Shown here one piece after another: positions 53,320 to 64,000 of a DNA stretch of 64,000 nucleotides. The translations under genes were made by a program, and so were the position numbers. The stretch is from assembly GCF_001625305.1 (NCBI RefSeq), contig NW_017803280.1, positions 327,694 to 391,693 of the forward strand, in the 5' to 3' direction. The notes under the pieces are model-generated. The model made no database searches, had not been told where the DNA came from, and worked only from the letters and a program-made list of their open reading frames with translations. The stretch comes from Branchiostoma belcheri. Lineage: Eukaryota; Chordata; Leptocardii; Amphioxiformes; Branchiostomatidae. Every line of letters begins with the position of its first letter. Position 1 is the first letter of the stretch.

Positions 53320-53729
53320 GGCCATGTTGATTTGATTATATGGATGATATCCTCTGAGAACCCCAAAACTGATGCGAGCGTGCGAATAAAAAAAGTTTGG
53401 CAAAAAAAAAGTTACTTTACTTATTTCATTATGAAATCTATGTGGTTTTGAAGGTTGGACAAAAATGACACAGAGTATTGTTTGGCGATTAATCTAGTCT
53501 TCATATTAATTTCTTTGCATTTTCGTCTGTTATTTCATTTGATTTTGGCATTCTACGACATTGGTATCGTTTTCCAGCGTTATCGTTTTTTTTCAACGTA
53601 TGGTATATATTTGCTCATTTTGCAACTGTTTTGTAAGATTTACAGTATGGTTGAAAACATCTTTTTTTGAAAACGGCCGAAAATTCATGCGCGCGTGGAT
53701 GTCATCCATACAATCAAATCAACATGGCC
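53320..53729. mobile_element. Harbinger-like palindromic MITE, copy 5
   Basis: Ends GGCCATGTTGATTTGATTAT, TTA on both sides; same orientation as copies 2 and 4. Confidence 0.88.
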
Positions 53730-54546
53730 TTATGAAGATTTGATTGAATATGTCTAAAAAGAAGACTATACCATGGACACCTAACGTTAACGCAACACTA
53801 GTCAAGTGAGAATCGGGAATTGTTGTCAAAATCTTACGTACAATATTTCTCCTGGATCATGTTAGCGTAGAGCTTTCTCCTATTGCCACTTCTTGTTGCC
53901 TCAAACGTAGACTTCAAACATTATTACAGCGTCACAGAAACAAGATCAAAGAAACACCTGCGAAATATTCAAATTTAAGTTAAATCGTACACAGAGCAGT
54001 AGTTAACGTCTTTACCGTATAGGTTTCTTGTTTCTATAGACAAGATATAACATATTGGCAATAAACTGATGTCGTGTGAATTTGCAAAAAACAATTAGCG
54101 ATCAAAATGCCCTTGCCTCCTAGGTTGTATGCGTTGTCATTGTATCTTTACTAGTTCTGTACGTATGTTATAAAGTATTTTTCTTACACTTGTCGACTCA
54201 ACATAATATAGCATGCAAAGCTTTGAATTTACGTCTAGATTGTCCTCTATTAATCTAGATAGCCAGCAGTTTGATACAACGATTTGCCTTATGACAAAAT
54301 TACACTTACAAGTTGCATTTTTATTCTAATACTTCATATTCATTGTATGTAGGTTAATTTCGTTTGTCTACATGACTGTCTACATGTAGTTTAGGACCTT
54401 ACGAAAGTCGCTGTACTTTTGTTGTGTCAATAAAGCTCTCTCTACTATTGTTAAATTGTAGTAAACAAGTAAAAAGAGGCGTAAAAAAACAAGCGCAGTC
54501 CCTTGCATCTGCTTGGAGCCTACGCACGCAAGGACCTGTCACACAA

Positions 54547-54573
54547 GTCACGTGACCCGTTGCCCCTGGCAAC
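54547..54573. promoter_or_regulatory. E-box palindrome and RFX X-box
   Basis: GTCACGTGAC (54547-54556) is a perfect CACGTG E-box palindrome of the USF/TFE type. Two bases on, GTTGCCCCTGGCAAC (54559-54573) matches the full RFX X-box consensus GTNRCC-N(0-3)-RGYAAC and is itself palindromic. X-boxes near transcription starts mark cilia genes across animals. The pair lies about 150 bp upstream of the ATG at 54722 in GC-rich sequence. Confidence 0.75.
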
Positions 54574-54721
54574 CAGGAAAACTGACCCCATCAGGGGGCC
54601 GCCGTGACAAAACCTTCGGCCGCGACGCAAAACTCGATCACGGCGTTAAACACCGATACCACGGGAACATGCCGCCGGCTCGTAAACCAAGTTAACGGCG
54701 ACTAGTTAGGACTGTACCGAG

Positions 54722-54769
54722 ATGAGCTACCAAGATCCCCGGTTGCCGGCGAGACCGCCCTCGGAACAG
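54722..54769 (+). CDS. Candidate first coding exon A of an unrecognised gene
   Basis: ATG 54722 opens MSYQDPRLPARPPSEQ and runs into a GTGGGT donor in phase 0. The GC-rich upstream region has the X-box/E-box pair. No homologous family could be named from 16 residues. The next exon with a compatible phase that I can support is 63763-63869, which implies a 9-kb intron; exons B and C would be alternative starts. Confidence 0.5.
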
Positions 54770-56184
54770 GTGGGTAGGGAAGTGGCGAAGGTGGGATTTT
54801 GAGCGGCACTTGAGTTGGAGAGCGGTGGATATAAAAATCTGCACCTGTAGTGCCAGACAATATGGCGAGACTGACACCACCGTTGTATATATGTACAGGA
54901 AGGGCGATCAGTTTCACAAACTCGGGGTTTAATTCACAGACGATGCCGCTAAAACTGTGTTTGTTAGAGACTTTGCAACAGGTGGTTCTTGGTACTAAGC
55001 AGTTCCAGAATTCATTGTGGCATTTTGTTGGCAATCACTGCATTTTTTCGAAACATTTTGCGACTTCCGGGAGAGTGGTTTTAGTTCCTTTAGCGTTTAA
55101 GAATCTATTATTCTTGGTTTTCTCTCAGACTATAATACAGGTATACTTTCCATTAGCTAGCTTGTATTATGGGGAAAGTATACTAATAGATTTTGCCTTG
55201 GTGTGTTGGTATAAAATGTTAACGCTCTGTCAGTTGTGTTTGTGGTTGGTTTGCGTAAACTAGCCACAAGTTTGACATAACTAGCCCAAACGTTTGGGAC
55301 AAACTGCACTTTTTAGTGCTTGAAGTGAGTCTGTTTACAATTTTTACTCACTCTTCAGTAGTTTTAATGATATCATTTGGTGTCAGTGGTGTTGTAGGTA
55401 ATGTATGATATGTTTTAACTAACCAGAAACAAACTCTATTCAGATTTTAGAATGTTGAGATATGTATGCAAAAACTTCAGCCTACAGATTGAAACACCAT
55501 CCTGACAAAACCTGACAAATTTTTTGTCTACATTTGTCTCTTTTTCCCTCCCAAAACTCTTCAATTTAGGGCCAAAAGAGATGTTTATTACTTTCATTGT
55601 AAAGATAGATATAGACAAGAGCAACAGGTGTGAATGTATTATTGTAGGCCCAGGGACATTGTATTAAATGATGGATTTCACAGTAGTAAGGAAAGGTCCA
55701 ACTTTCCCACTAACCCACTGTATTATAATGTAGATAGCCTAGAATTTGCTATGATAGTAAAATGGCAGAAAATATTTGGATGGATTTTCAAATTAAAGAA
55801 ACTAAAGCGTAAAAAAGAACAACTCCATTTCTGATCAATTCTAGAGCTGTGCATTTGGAAAAATGATCACGGCATGTATATTTGGCAAAACCTTGGATAT
55901 TAGTATTACTCAGTAGTATATTATTAATGCTGAAAAGACATGTTACATAGTTTTATTCTAGAACCATCCACATATTTGCCTGCATTGCTGCATGTTGCCC
56001 AGGTGACAAATAGAATAGCTGAGACAATACAGATAAGATAAGGCTTAGGAAGATAGCACCTATTCAGATCTTACAAGTGGCTTCGATCGGATTCTGTAAA
56101 AAATGTGTGATACTTGCCTGTGTAACAGTGCAGGGGTTTATAGGCGCTACCAATTGACCTGGCCAATGGGTGGGTGCTCAAACC

Positions 56185-56265
56185 TTTTAGCTGAGTGGTT
56201 TGAGCATCGGATTTTGAAGCTGGTGCTCAGGAGGTCGTGGGTTCGAACCCCAACCCGGGACCAGG
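56185..56265 (+). mobile_element. tRNA-like SINE head
   Basis: TTAGCTGAGTGGTTTGAGCA is A-box-like and GTGGGTTCGAACCC is a full B-box, with about the right spacing for a tRNA gene. The sequence after it (CAACCCGGGACCAGGGG) gives no clean acceptor stem, so it reads as a SINE head and not a tRNA. Confidence 0.5.
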
Positions 56266-56689
56266 GGTTTCTTTCTGTTTCTACTGCTTGCCTCTGTTTC
56301 TTACACCTGTACTTAACCTGAACTGCCAAATTCCCCCCCCCCCCTCAGTTGTACAAATACTGCCTCAATCCATGAAATCAATTATTGTTACATGTACGTG
56401 CATTTTCACTTGTTTGACAGGATTTGCTCAACTGAATACAGTTTGTACTCAGCCCCCATACTAACACAAAGTGTACAGTGTATCAGTCAAGGGTGACTCT
56501 CCACATATGGCCAAAACAATAAGCAGAACTAGCAGTTCTCTTATACAACCACGTAGTGCAAACTTCCTAAAACATGCTCTTGCCTAATCTAATTAGGAAC
56601 AGAGCAACCATTGGTTACATTTGTAACATGAAGAATGTCAACAAAGTGATAGATTTATTGATGAAATTTTTTTTTTTTTTGTGTTGTAA

Positions 56690-57084
56690 GGCCATGTTGA
56701 TTTGATTATATGGATGACATCCTCTGGGAACCCCAAAACTGATGTGAGCGTGCAAATAAAAAAAAAAAGATTGGTAAAAAAAATGTTGCTTTCATTATGA
56801 AACCTATGTGGTTTTGAAGGTTGAACAAATGGCACAGAGTATGGTTTGGTGAATAATCTAGTCTTCAAATTCATTTCTTTATATTTTCATCTTTTTTGGT
56901 TGATTTTGGCATTCTACGGCATTGGTATCATTTTCCAATGTTTTTTTTATTTTCAACTTACGGTATATATTTGCTCATTTTGCAACTGTTTTGTACTATT
57001 TACAGTAGGTTAAAAACATTTTTTTTAACAGCTGAAAATTCATGCGTGCATGGATGTCATCCATATAATCAAATCAACATGGCC
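56690..57084. mobile_element. Harbinger-like palindromic MITE, copy 6
   Basis: Same ends and interior as copies 2, 4 and 5, slightly more diverged (CATGCGTGCATGGATGTCAT near the right end). Confidence 0.85.
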
Positions 57085-58943
57085 TTAAGTTTTTAATGGA
57101 CAACAATCATTGGTTGGTTTTGATCTTTATCCTTTTACTGTGACCTTGCGATGCATTGGTTGCCAAAAGTCAAGTACATAGTCTACCTGATAACTGGACC
57201 AAGGGTTTGTTTTCACACACCTTTATTTGTAATAGTTAAACAATAGATATTGATTTAATAATTCAGGGTCCAATGTCTCGATGTTATATTCATATCATGT
57301 TACTGTAGTAATTTTCTAAATTCATGGTCATTTGGGGAGGGGACAGGAAAAAATGAAAACAACATCATGCAATATATGTTTGAAATTCATAAGAATATAC
57401 ACGTACTGGTGTACAAATAATAGAATGCTAGGTAAAGAAAGCAGTCATCAGTCTATGCCTGAAGCCCTGAACAGATATTTTTACAACAATAAAAAAAAAA
57501 TATTGCCTTTTTCCCAGATCAGAAAGGTTTTTCCATAGCCCAGTTCCATAGATACCAAAATGAACAAATGATTTGGACTAAAGGCTTCAGTACATTTTGA
57601 ATTACAATACAAACCTGTTTGATTACTTATAGCTTAGGTGGCGGTAAATGAAAGGGTGATTCTTTAGCATGCCAGAGTCAGTTATTATGTTTGCCAAGAT
57701 GGAAAATCGACCAACGACAAATAATCCTTGGCATTTTCTGGATAGTTTAGCTGGACTAGGTTATAGTAATTGCCCATTTATCTTTGAAAAGCTGTCCTTC
57801 AATTTGTTCACTAATTGACGTCAAAGGACTGTTTTTTGGGTGGTAACATTTGAAGATGAAATCTTCAAAGATTACACGGATTTAAAGGCTTAGCAAAGCA
57901 GTGTTCGGTACAACTGCAACTAGTGCTTCCAATTAAATTGCTACGTTCTTGAAGGAAATTTGAGACATCAAATGGTTTTCAATCTTAGCTTCAAGAGCTA
58001 AGTTGCAGCATGTTACCAAGTTACTCTGAATTAAGGATGTCAGATTATCACAAAATATGGGGAGATTTTCTCCTACCTAATTTTCAGGCTGTTTGACCTA
58101 TGACAGCAGTGTTTACTTGGTTGCTGGGTGCTGACCCTTGTGCCTGGAGGCTAGGATGTGTCCTGTCTAACGATTGGCTTTTGTTGTCTGGCTCCTATGG
58201 CAAACCTCCTATCTTATGAGGGAAAAGATGTAATTATGTCTTTGAAGGGCACAAAACACGTGGATATAGTCAAGGTCATGAGATTTTAAAGACTTAACTG
58301 AAATTGATATAACTTTACTGTTCTGATAAATAACTTAATTTTCTAGTTTATGATCAAGAAGTAAAAATTTTTGTAGATTATCAAAAGAACCATTATAGGA
58401 ATATGCCATTAGTAGAAATGCAGGTGTGATCCCAAAGTTAGCTTTAGAGAGATCATGAATAGACAGGCTAGACCAATGATACTGCTTGTTTCTTAGACAA
58501 ATAAAACAAATAACCCTCATGAAACGTGACCAATGGACTAAGCTAAGATGGCTTCACTTAGCTTCACTCATAGTAGCAGAATCAGAGTGCTGTTTTTGTT
58601 CTTTTGTAGCTTTTTCTCAGTTGCATCAGAAAAGTAACAAATATTTCAGTGCAAGACATTTTTCACTTTCACAGATTCAAAGGAAAGGGCAAAACATTCA
58701 TTTAGTACAGCCTACCATAAAACAACAAAGCACATAGTACAGTGAAAGTAACTAATTGCAAGTGGTTTGGCGACAAGGAAAGCATCTCAACTAAAACAAC
58801 TGTTGCAACAGTGAGTCTCCTGTCTCATAGAAACACTGGATCTGTTATTCACGGGACCGAATAAAACCGCACCGACAGAAAGACTCGTTTTAGTTGGTTG
58901 TGCAGCAGGGCAGTGGGGTAACGGAAACGTAACAGGATTATAC

Positions 58944-59039
58944 ATGGCGTCGCGCCGGGATAGATCCTCCAAGTTGCGCGAGAAAGAATTTTCTTTCATC
59001 CCACGTCGCCCACAAGTGCACAAGCGAAATGATAATCAT
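58944..59039 (+). CDS. Candidate alternative first exon B
   Basis: ATG 58944 (TACATGGCG context) opens MASRRDRSSKLREKEFSFIP then RRPQVHKRNDNH and ends in phase 0 before a strong GTAAGT donor. The peptide is strongly basic. The 32 codons are open and GC-richer than the surroundings, so it is probably a real exon, either an alternative promoter of the gene ending off the right edge or a separate gene. Confidence 0.5.
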
Positions 59040-59053
59040 GTAAGTTGTAAGGA

Positions 59054-59210
59054 ATCAGATCTCCAAGCAGATGCAAGAATCAAGGTGACTCTCCAAACTA
59101 TTTTATGCTTGTTTTTTGGCAACATTGAGTACACCTTTCTTTGTAAGTACATTGCACTTTAAGGATTTGTCCCAGGAATAAGCTAGTAGATCCTTGCATC
59201 TGCTTGGAGT
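59054..59210. mobile_element. Small MITE with CTCCAAGCAGATGCAAG ends
   Basis: CTCCAAGCAGATGCAAGAATC at the left is matched on the other strand by CTCCAAGCAGATGCAAGGATC at the right. The same end motif occurs at 54504-54520, 6966-6977 and 59346-59358, and the hAT-like hairpin at 34414 begins with the related TACTCTCCAAGCAGAGG. Confidence 0.65.
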
Positions 59211-62200
59211 TTAGCCTGTGCATCCTATGTCCTGTTTTTGCTTTAAAGAAATTAACATAAAATTTTAAAGGTTCTTCTCAAAATTCAATGTTTTTCTTGT
59301 ATGTCTCCACCAAACTACATGTACATGAATGTTAAGTCATGAAATCTCCAAGCAGATCCCTTTCGGTGGCAAGACAGTATCTATTAGCCAGAGGAGTGAC
59401 CACTAGCCACAGATATAAAGAGCTTAGACCTTAGTTGTGAATTACTTTACATTGAATTACGGTCTATAACAGTTAGATCACACAAAATTGCTGAGAAGTT
59501 GTGAATGGACAGATTTAGCACAGTGATTTAGGTACACAATTTGCACCAGCAAAGGTGTTAATGGCTTCAATATAATTGGGATCTAGACTGTCATTATGTC
59601 GTTATCACATGTAGGTGTTAATTGGTGCCGAATGTGTACTGATATTTAATTGAGTGCAGTAGGCAAAAACTTTGTGGAATACTGAGCTTGGTGGCTTTCT
59701 GGAAGCTTTCACTATAACAATTATGATAAAAGTTGAAAACTAGGCAAGGAATAATTAATCTAAAAATCTTTTTTAATGAATAGTGATGACAACTCACCAT
59801 TTAGTTGGCTCCAAGTTTCTCTTTCTAAGAAAATTTATAGCAAAACTGTTTGGAGTTCAGAGCTAAAAATTTACATGTGACCTAAAGAGATATGTATCAT
59901 TACACGGAAAAACATTCAGCATCATACTATAGCCCAAAGTTTCCCTGGCAGAATCTTTAACAAACTGTCCATGTACAAAAGAGGGCTGGCATGGGGGTTA
60001 GTGATTATGAATTACATGAAATTTTCACCGCCAATTTAATACGGATTACATTAAAGCCTCAGAGCTGATTATGACTTTATGCTTTGCATTTAATGTTCTA
60101 TTACGAATTTTGTTAATTTTGGGGGAGGCTGCCTACGGATTATCAAGACTAAATAGGCCTGATGACGCCTTACGAAAAAGGGCATGCAGGCCCCCACAAA
60201 ATAGCCAGGTTTGTACATGCATACCCATGGGTCCCCTATAATCACAAAAACCACCACGCCATTGTGTGGGTCTCTTAGAAAGTGAGTGTTGATTTGGGAG
60301 ATCATCCTGTTAAATAATGCAGGCATACCTACAGGGACTCCATTCTCGCTTATTGACAACTTAGTTCAGACATGCAGGTACAATAGGAGCACGGAAGATT
60401 AGTGTTTTTCATGGTAGATTTTGCAGTTACATGGTTACGGACACAGACGTTATGATGTGTTGATGCATTTCTGAAGCGTTGGATTCTTTTATGTGATAAT
60501 AGATGCCAACATTGGCAGTTAAACTTATTACTTACCTTCGGAAATTTCATTCTGCTGGTATAATTTTCTGCTTTCTGCAATTATGGCATGGTTTGGTTGC
60601 TTATGGTAGAAGAATAGATCAAGTGTTAGACTTGGTAATCATGTTATACGTTCCAAAGTACACCTTATCCATTAAGTGCTTTATTTTGGAAAACGTAATT
60701 CAAAGGTAATAAACAGATTTATAGTAAAGTAGCACAGGAATCAAAAGAGTAAATCTAGTTAAGCATTGCGGGGAAAACATGAAATTTTCCCTAGCTTTCC
60801 CTAATAACAACATCTATTACCAACAAATGCTGTTGCCTAGGTGTATGGGAGAATTTTCAATTGAGTCAGCGGTGTTAGTCAGCCATGTCCCCTCTTCAAT
60901 AAGTAACCAGGAGTGGTACACTTAAAGTGCTCGAGCTCGGGGTTTTTAATGGGTTTTTGTAAAGCCATCCTGCAGGCTTTTTGTTACCTGACAAAATCAA
61001 GTGGAGTTAGAGTGCTGTACATGCTAGGAAACTGTGAACCATGGCTTCCTACCTTGATTAAACTCTGATTGAATTTTGCGGAGCGAGCAAACTGTTAATT
61101 AGAATGCCGTAATCCTTGTTGCCATAGCTACTGTCCATATGGAAATGCAATGCAGTACTGAAAGCATTAGTAGTGCCTAAGTGATGGGAGGTGTTTAAAT
61201 CAGACATTTCTTGATCAATTTTTAATTTTCAATCAAAATGTACTTTGTATTTACACCGGAATATGTGTATGTGTTTTCCATAGGCACAACATTGAGGCCT
61301 TAAATTTAAACCCCAAACCTTTAAAATCAAAGTGAACAATTAAGATTTTACTGTATAGAGTACATTAGAGTTTGCAACCGGACTAACCGTGGCTTTAAAT
61401 AGCATGTTTTAAACTCATGACATAGGTTAAAAGCACTATTTTAGCACAGTGTCATTGCAGAAGGCTCCCGCTTTGTACGGTTCCATCTGTCAAACTATCC
61501 TGTACTCAGGAATTGAGAAATTTAACCCCCTATGCCCTCGTTTTAATGTTTTGTCAACAACGTCACCATAGATCAACCATCGCGGCTTGCCATTTGTCTA
61601 TAGTTCAGCCAGTATTTACTCAATTCCACCCCGGAAATTTGACCAACAATATCCATTATGCCCTGGACTGTTTCGTAAACTCAGAATCAAATATTATCAT
61701 CTGGAAAACTTTACTGTAAACCTAGCTCAGTGTCAACTGGCTAGGCATCAAACTTGACCTTGTCTTTTTACGGACAACTTTTTTGCTTTGACAAACTCAT
61801 TAACTTATCAACCAATGTAGATAAAGATAATTGAGTGACCTAGATTGTGTTATTGGCAGCTGTTTCAACAGAAGATTGATACAGAAGCGTGATTGTTATC
61901 AGACATGGGAGACAAAATCTACATTGTAATTTCTGTCTCAGGTCTGTCATTGGATGCTCCGATTACACACAGCCAGGGTTCGTTTTAGGGGGTCCTTTTG
62001 AGTTGATGCAGCATTGTTTGAGAAACAATACAAGGGCACTAGAAAAAAAGGGGAGGGGGCTTGTAAGTTTGTGTTGGTATAGATAAAACCATGGAGACAA
62101 AAACTCTTTTGACGTTTAGAATTATAGGTAGCATTTGATACAGTCTGGCACAGATTCAAGCTTCTTGAAACTGTTTTACTGTTCAATTTTAAGTCCACAC

Positions 62201-62380
62201 TAGTATGATTTGTTGCTTCTTGGACTTTTGCAGGGTTAAACCTTGATACAATTGTAGCAAAACTGCAACAATTATGGAGATGAGGACTTTTTCAGATGTT
62301 CATGACAAAATTTTTGGGGCTAAGAATTAACCTGAATCATGATTTATTTTTTATTTTGGCATTTGAAATCAAATTGGTGC

Positions 62381-62583
62381 AACATCTGTGTCCAAAATAT
62401 CACCAGGGTCCATAATATCACCACCTTTTAAAGATATTTTTACTGCAACATAATTTTGGTATGCACTCTTTCACACATCAAATGTACATACCTAGGGTAT
62501 GTTGCAGTAAAAATATCTTTAAGCACACTATTTCTCAAGGTGGCGATATTATGGACCCTGGTGATATTATGGACACAGATGTT
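62381..62583. mobile_element. Palindromic MITE, 203 bp
   Basis: AACATCTGTGTCC, CACCAGGGTCCATAATATC and AGATATTTTTACTGCAACAT in the left arm are mirrored in the right arm. One arm has an extra CACACTATTTCTC. No clear target duplication. Confidence 0.7.
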
Positions 62584-63376
62584 AGCTTTAAGAGCTTTTA
62601 AAAGGTTAAAGCCTCCCATGTCAGTGGAAAAAAGAGATACATGGTAAAAACTGTCAAACAAGAGTTATATCTGAGTGTTCGTACAAGTCCGTCATGCACT
62701 ATTTCTGTAACTCCAACAAGTCATTAGTACAAAAAAAGCAACACTCTTCATAATGGCATTCTAACCTTACCCAAAGTCATGGAACAGCGATAAGTGTACA
62801 GCTATGAAACAGTTTCAAGGTGAACAGCAATGTGGTTTCCTTGGAGATATAGGGATTACATAACACGTCACGGGGTGATGGAATGTTTCTCACAATAAAC
62901 GTTGCTTGCTTGTTGAGTGCACTTCTGTTGCCAAGCATCATGTTGGTGTCAAGTATTCTACTAGAAGTTTACTAACCCCTAGTAGTGAGGTTGGGGTTTA
63001 ATTTTTTTAGAGCATGTTGCTTACTTGTATTTTTGTGACCATGGCCTTCACCTTTTTTGTCCCGCTTTATACAATTGGTTATTCAAACACACCTTTCTTT
63101 ACCATCCATCCTTGGTTCCTATTGGTCGAGGGCTGGTCAGCGTGGGGTGGTTTAAAGGATTGTGTTCCTTACTGGGAGTGAAGTACCGGGGTCACGGTTG
63201 AGGGAATCTCGTTGTTCCCAACAAAACGTGTGATCGCTTTTCGTGGGTGTCCGGTGTGCGGCAGGCTTGTCGAAGCTTAGATCTGCAGACGTCGCGGGCA
63301 GATCTGTTTCAGTAAACAGGTGCCATGTCATGTAGTTGTGCGGGAAGTGCCGAAATTCAGATTTTAAGTGTATAAG

Positions 63377-63418
63377 ATGTCAGCTGTGGCAGACTTGAAA
63401 GACAAGGAGTTGGAAAGG
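63377..63418 (+). CDS. Candidate alternative first exon C
   Basis: ATG 63377 opens MSAVADLKDKELER and ends in phase 0 before GTATGT. The 250 bp upstream are CpG-richer and contain two ATTGG (inverted CCAAT) boxes near 63075 and 63121, so a promoter is likely. It is only 344 bp before the exon at 63763 and the most likely partner of that exon. Confidence 0.65.
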
Positions 63419-63762
63419 GTATGTAATTAGTAGTGTTAAAGCAATTAAGGCTAATTATCCTACATTTATATTGAAGTTGGATGCCAATGTTTTGTTGCTA
63501 ATTATACGTAAAAATGATAGCAATGATTCTCTCATTTTGATAATTATGAAAATTAAAGATTGAAATTCAGTGATCAAATCCTTCCCAGAGATTAACTGGA
63601 TTGCAAAAAGAAATCTAGAATGCTGGACAGAATGCCAACGCATATAATTTTACATTTATTATTTTGTGTTAGACAATAAGAGTATGATGGATTTATCTAT
63701 GAAGTAAATTAACTTTGTCACAGTTTTTCACAAGCATCTGATGTTTTGCTCTTTTTTTCCAG

Positions 63763-63869
63763 CTGGTAGACCTACATGTGTACGTAGTACCTGGTGATGT
63801 GTGGGTAGAGCATCTACGTCTTGTCTACAATGAAGCTGTAAAAGACACTGTATCAGCTGGTTTTGTCAG
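63763..63869 (+). CDS. Second coding exon of the gene at the right edge
   Basis: A strong acceptor (CTCTTTTTTTCCAG) precedes LVDLHVYVVPGDVWVEHLRL then VYNEAVKDTVSAGFV, ended by a GTAAGA donor in phase 2. The frame is open in phase 0, which fits exons A, B and C equally. I do not recognise the protein; the gene continues beyond position 64000. Confidence 0.7.
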
Positions 63870-64000
63870 GTAAGACATGTTTTCTTGTCTTATTTTAAGT
63901 GTGCACAGAAATTTGGTGTAATTCTATGGTAAAACCTGCACATGCATTTTCCTTTGTTTTGCAGTATTCAAATCATTTTATTGACAAATTTATTCTATAA

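Larger units (their letters stand above)
51769..54546. other. Intergenic stretch
   Basis: Between the small basic protein gene and the X-box promoter. It contains a retroelement tail (52080-52135), a 539-bp TAA-flanked element (52641-53179) and MITE copy 5. No coding exon was supported; the 160-codon frame at 52048-52530 is AT-rich and without homology or splice support. Confidence 0.5.
54770..63376 (+). other. Large intron(s) of the X-box gene
   Basis: Apart from exon B at 58944 no coding exon was seen. The stretch holds MITE copy 6 (56690-57084), a tRNA-like sequence (56185-56265), a CTCCAAGCAGA-ended element (59054-59210), and a palindrome (62381-62583). Otherwise it is AT-rich single-copy-looking DNA. 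Long frames such as 54850-55263 lack splice or homology support. Confidence 0.45.

Noticed and set aside
54850-55263. 137-codon plus-strand frame after exon A
   Set aside because: No acceptor in frame, hydrophobic low-information protein, no homology; better read as intron.
56185-56265. A true tRNA gene
   Set aside because: A- and B-box are good, but no clean acceptor stem or anticodon arm could be folded by eye, and similar heads are SINEs here.

Overview
The window is animal genomic DNA, most likely from a lancelet (Branchiostoma-type cephalochordate). This is inferred from small exons with GT/AG introns, fibrinogen-like and Tie-like receptor modules, a lancelet-style C2H2 zinc-finger array, abundant tRNA-derived SINEs and a high density of short inverted-repeat transposons. 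I know of no operon, rRNA or CRISPR feature here. Two assembly gaps (runs of N) are present.

Layout. (1) 741-3118, minus strand: 5' part of an SLC17-like major-facilitator transporter, five coding exons, continuing off the left edge. (2) 7478-36583, plus strand: a 34-exon gene that I could join in frame from signal peptide to stop. It encodes a receptor-type protein tyrosine phosphatase of about 1934 residues with an unusual ectodomain: two fibrinogen-related domains (FReD), two Tie/laminin-type EGF modules, one Ig domain, about five fibronectin III domains with a furin-type site, one membrane span and two cytoplasmic PTP domains. (3) 41369-41633, minus: a C2H2 zinc-finger terminal exon or remnant. 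(4) 42990-47754, plus: a seven-exon betaine-homocysteine methyltransferase-like gene with altered substrate residues and a short C-terminus. (5) 48870-51077, minus: a three-exon gene for an unrecognised small basic protein, convergent with gene 4. (6) 54722 to beyond the right edge, plus: three candidate alternative first exons, all ending in phase 0, and one shared second exon; the first promoter carries a perfect RFX X-box and an E-box, which suggests a ciliary gene.

The remaining sequence is intron or intergenic DNA full of repeats. There are six copies of one palindromic Harbinger-like MITE and three relatives, several TTAA-flanked MITEs, a hAT-like hairpin nested in another repeat with its empty site preserved in a second copy, a MULE-like hairpin next to a splice donor, many SINEs (one with a 15-bp target duplication), a LINE 3' end, minisatellites and microsatellites.

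The best candidate for something undescribed is the FReD-EGF-Ig-FN3 receptor phosphatase. It joins a ligand-type angiopoietin/ficolin-like module and a Tie-like ectodomain to a phosphatase instead of a kinase. The transporter, methyltransferase and other genes show no sign of acting in the same pathway.
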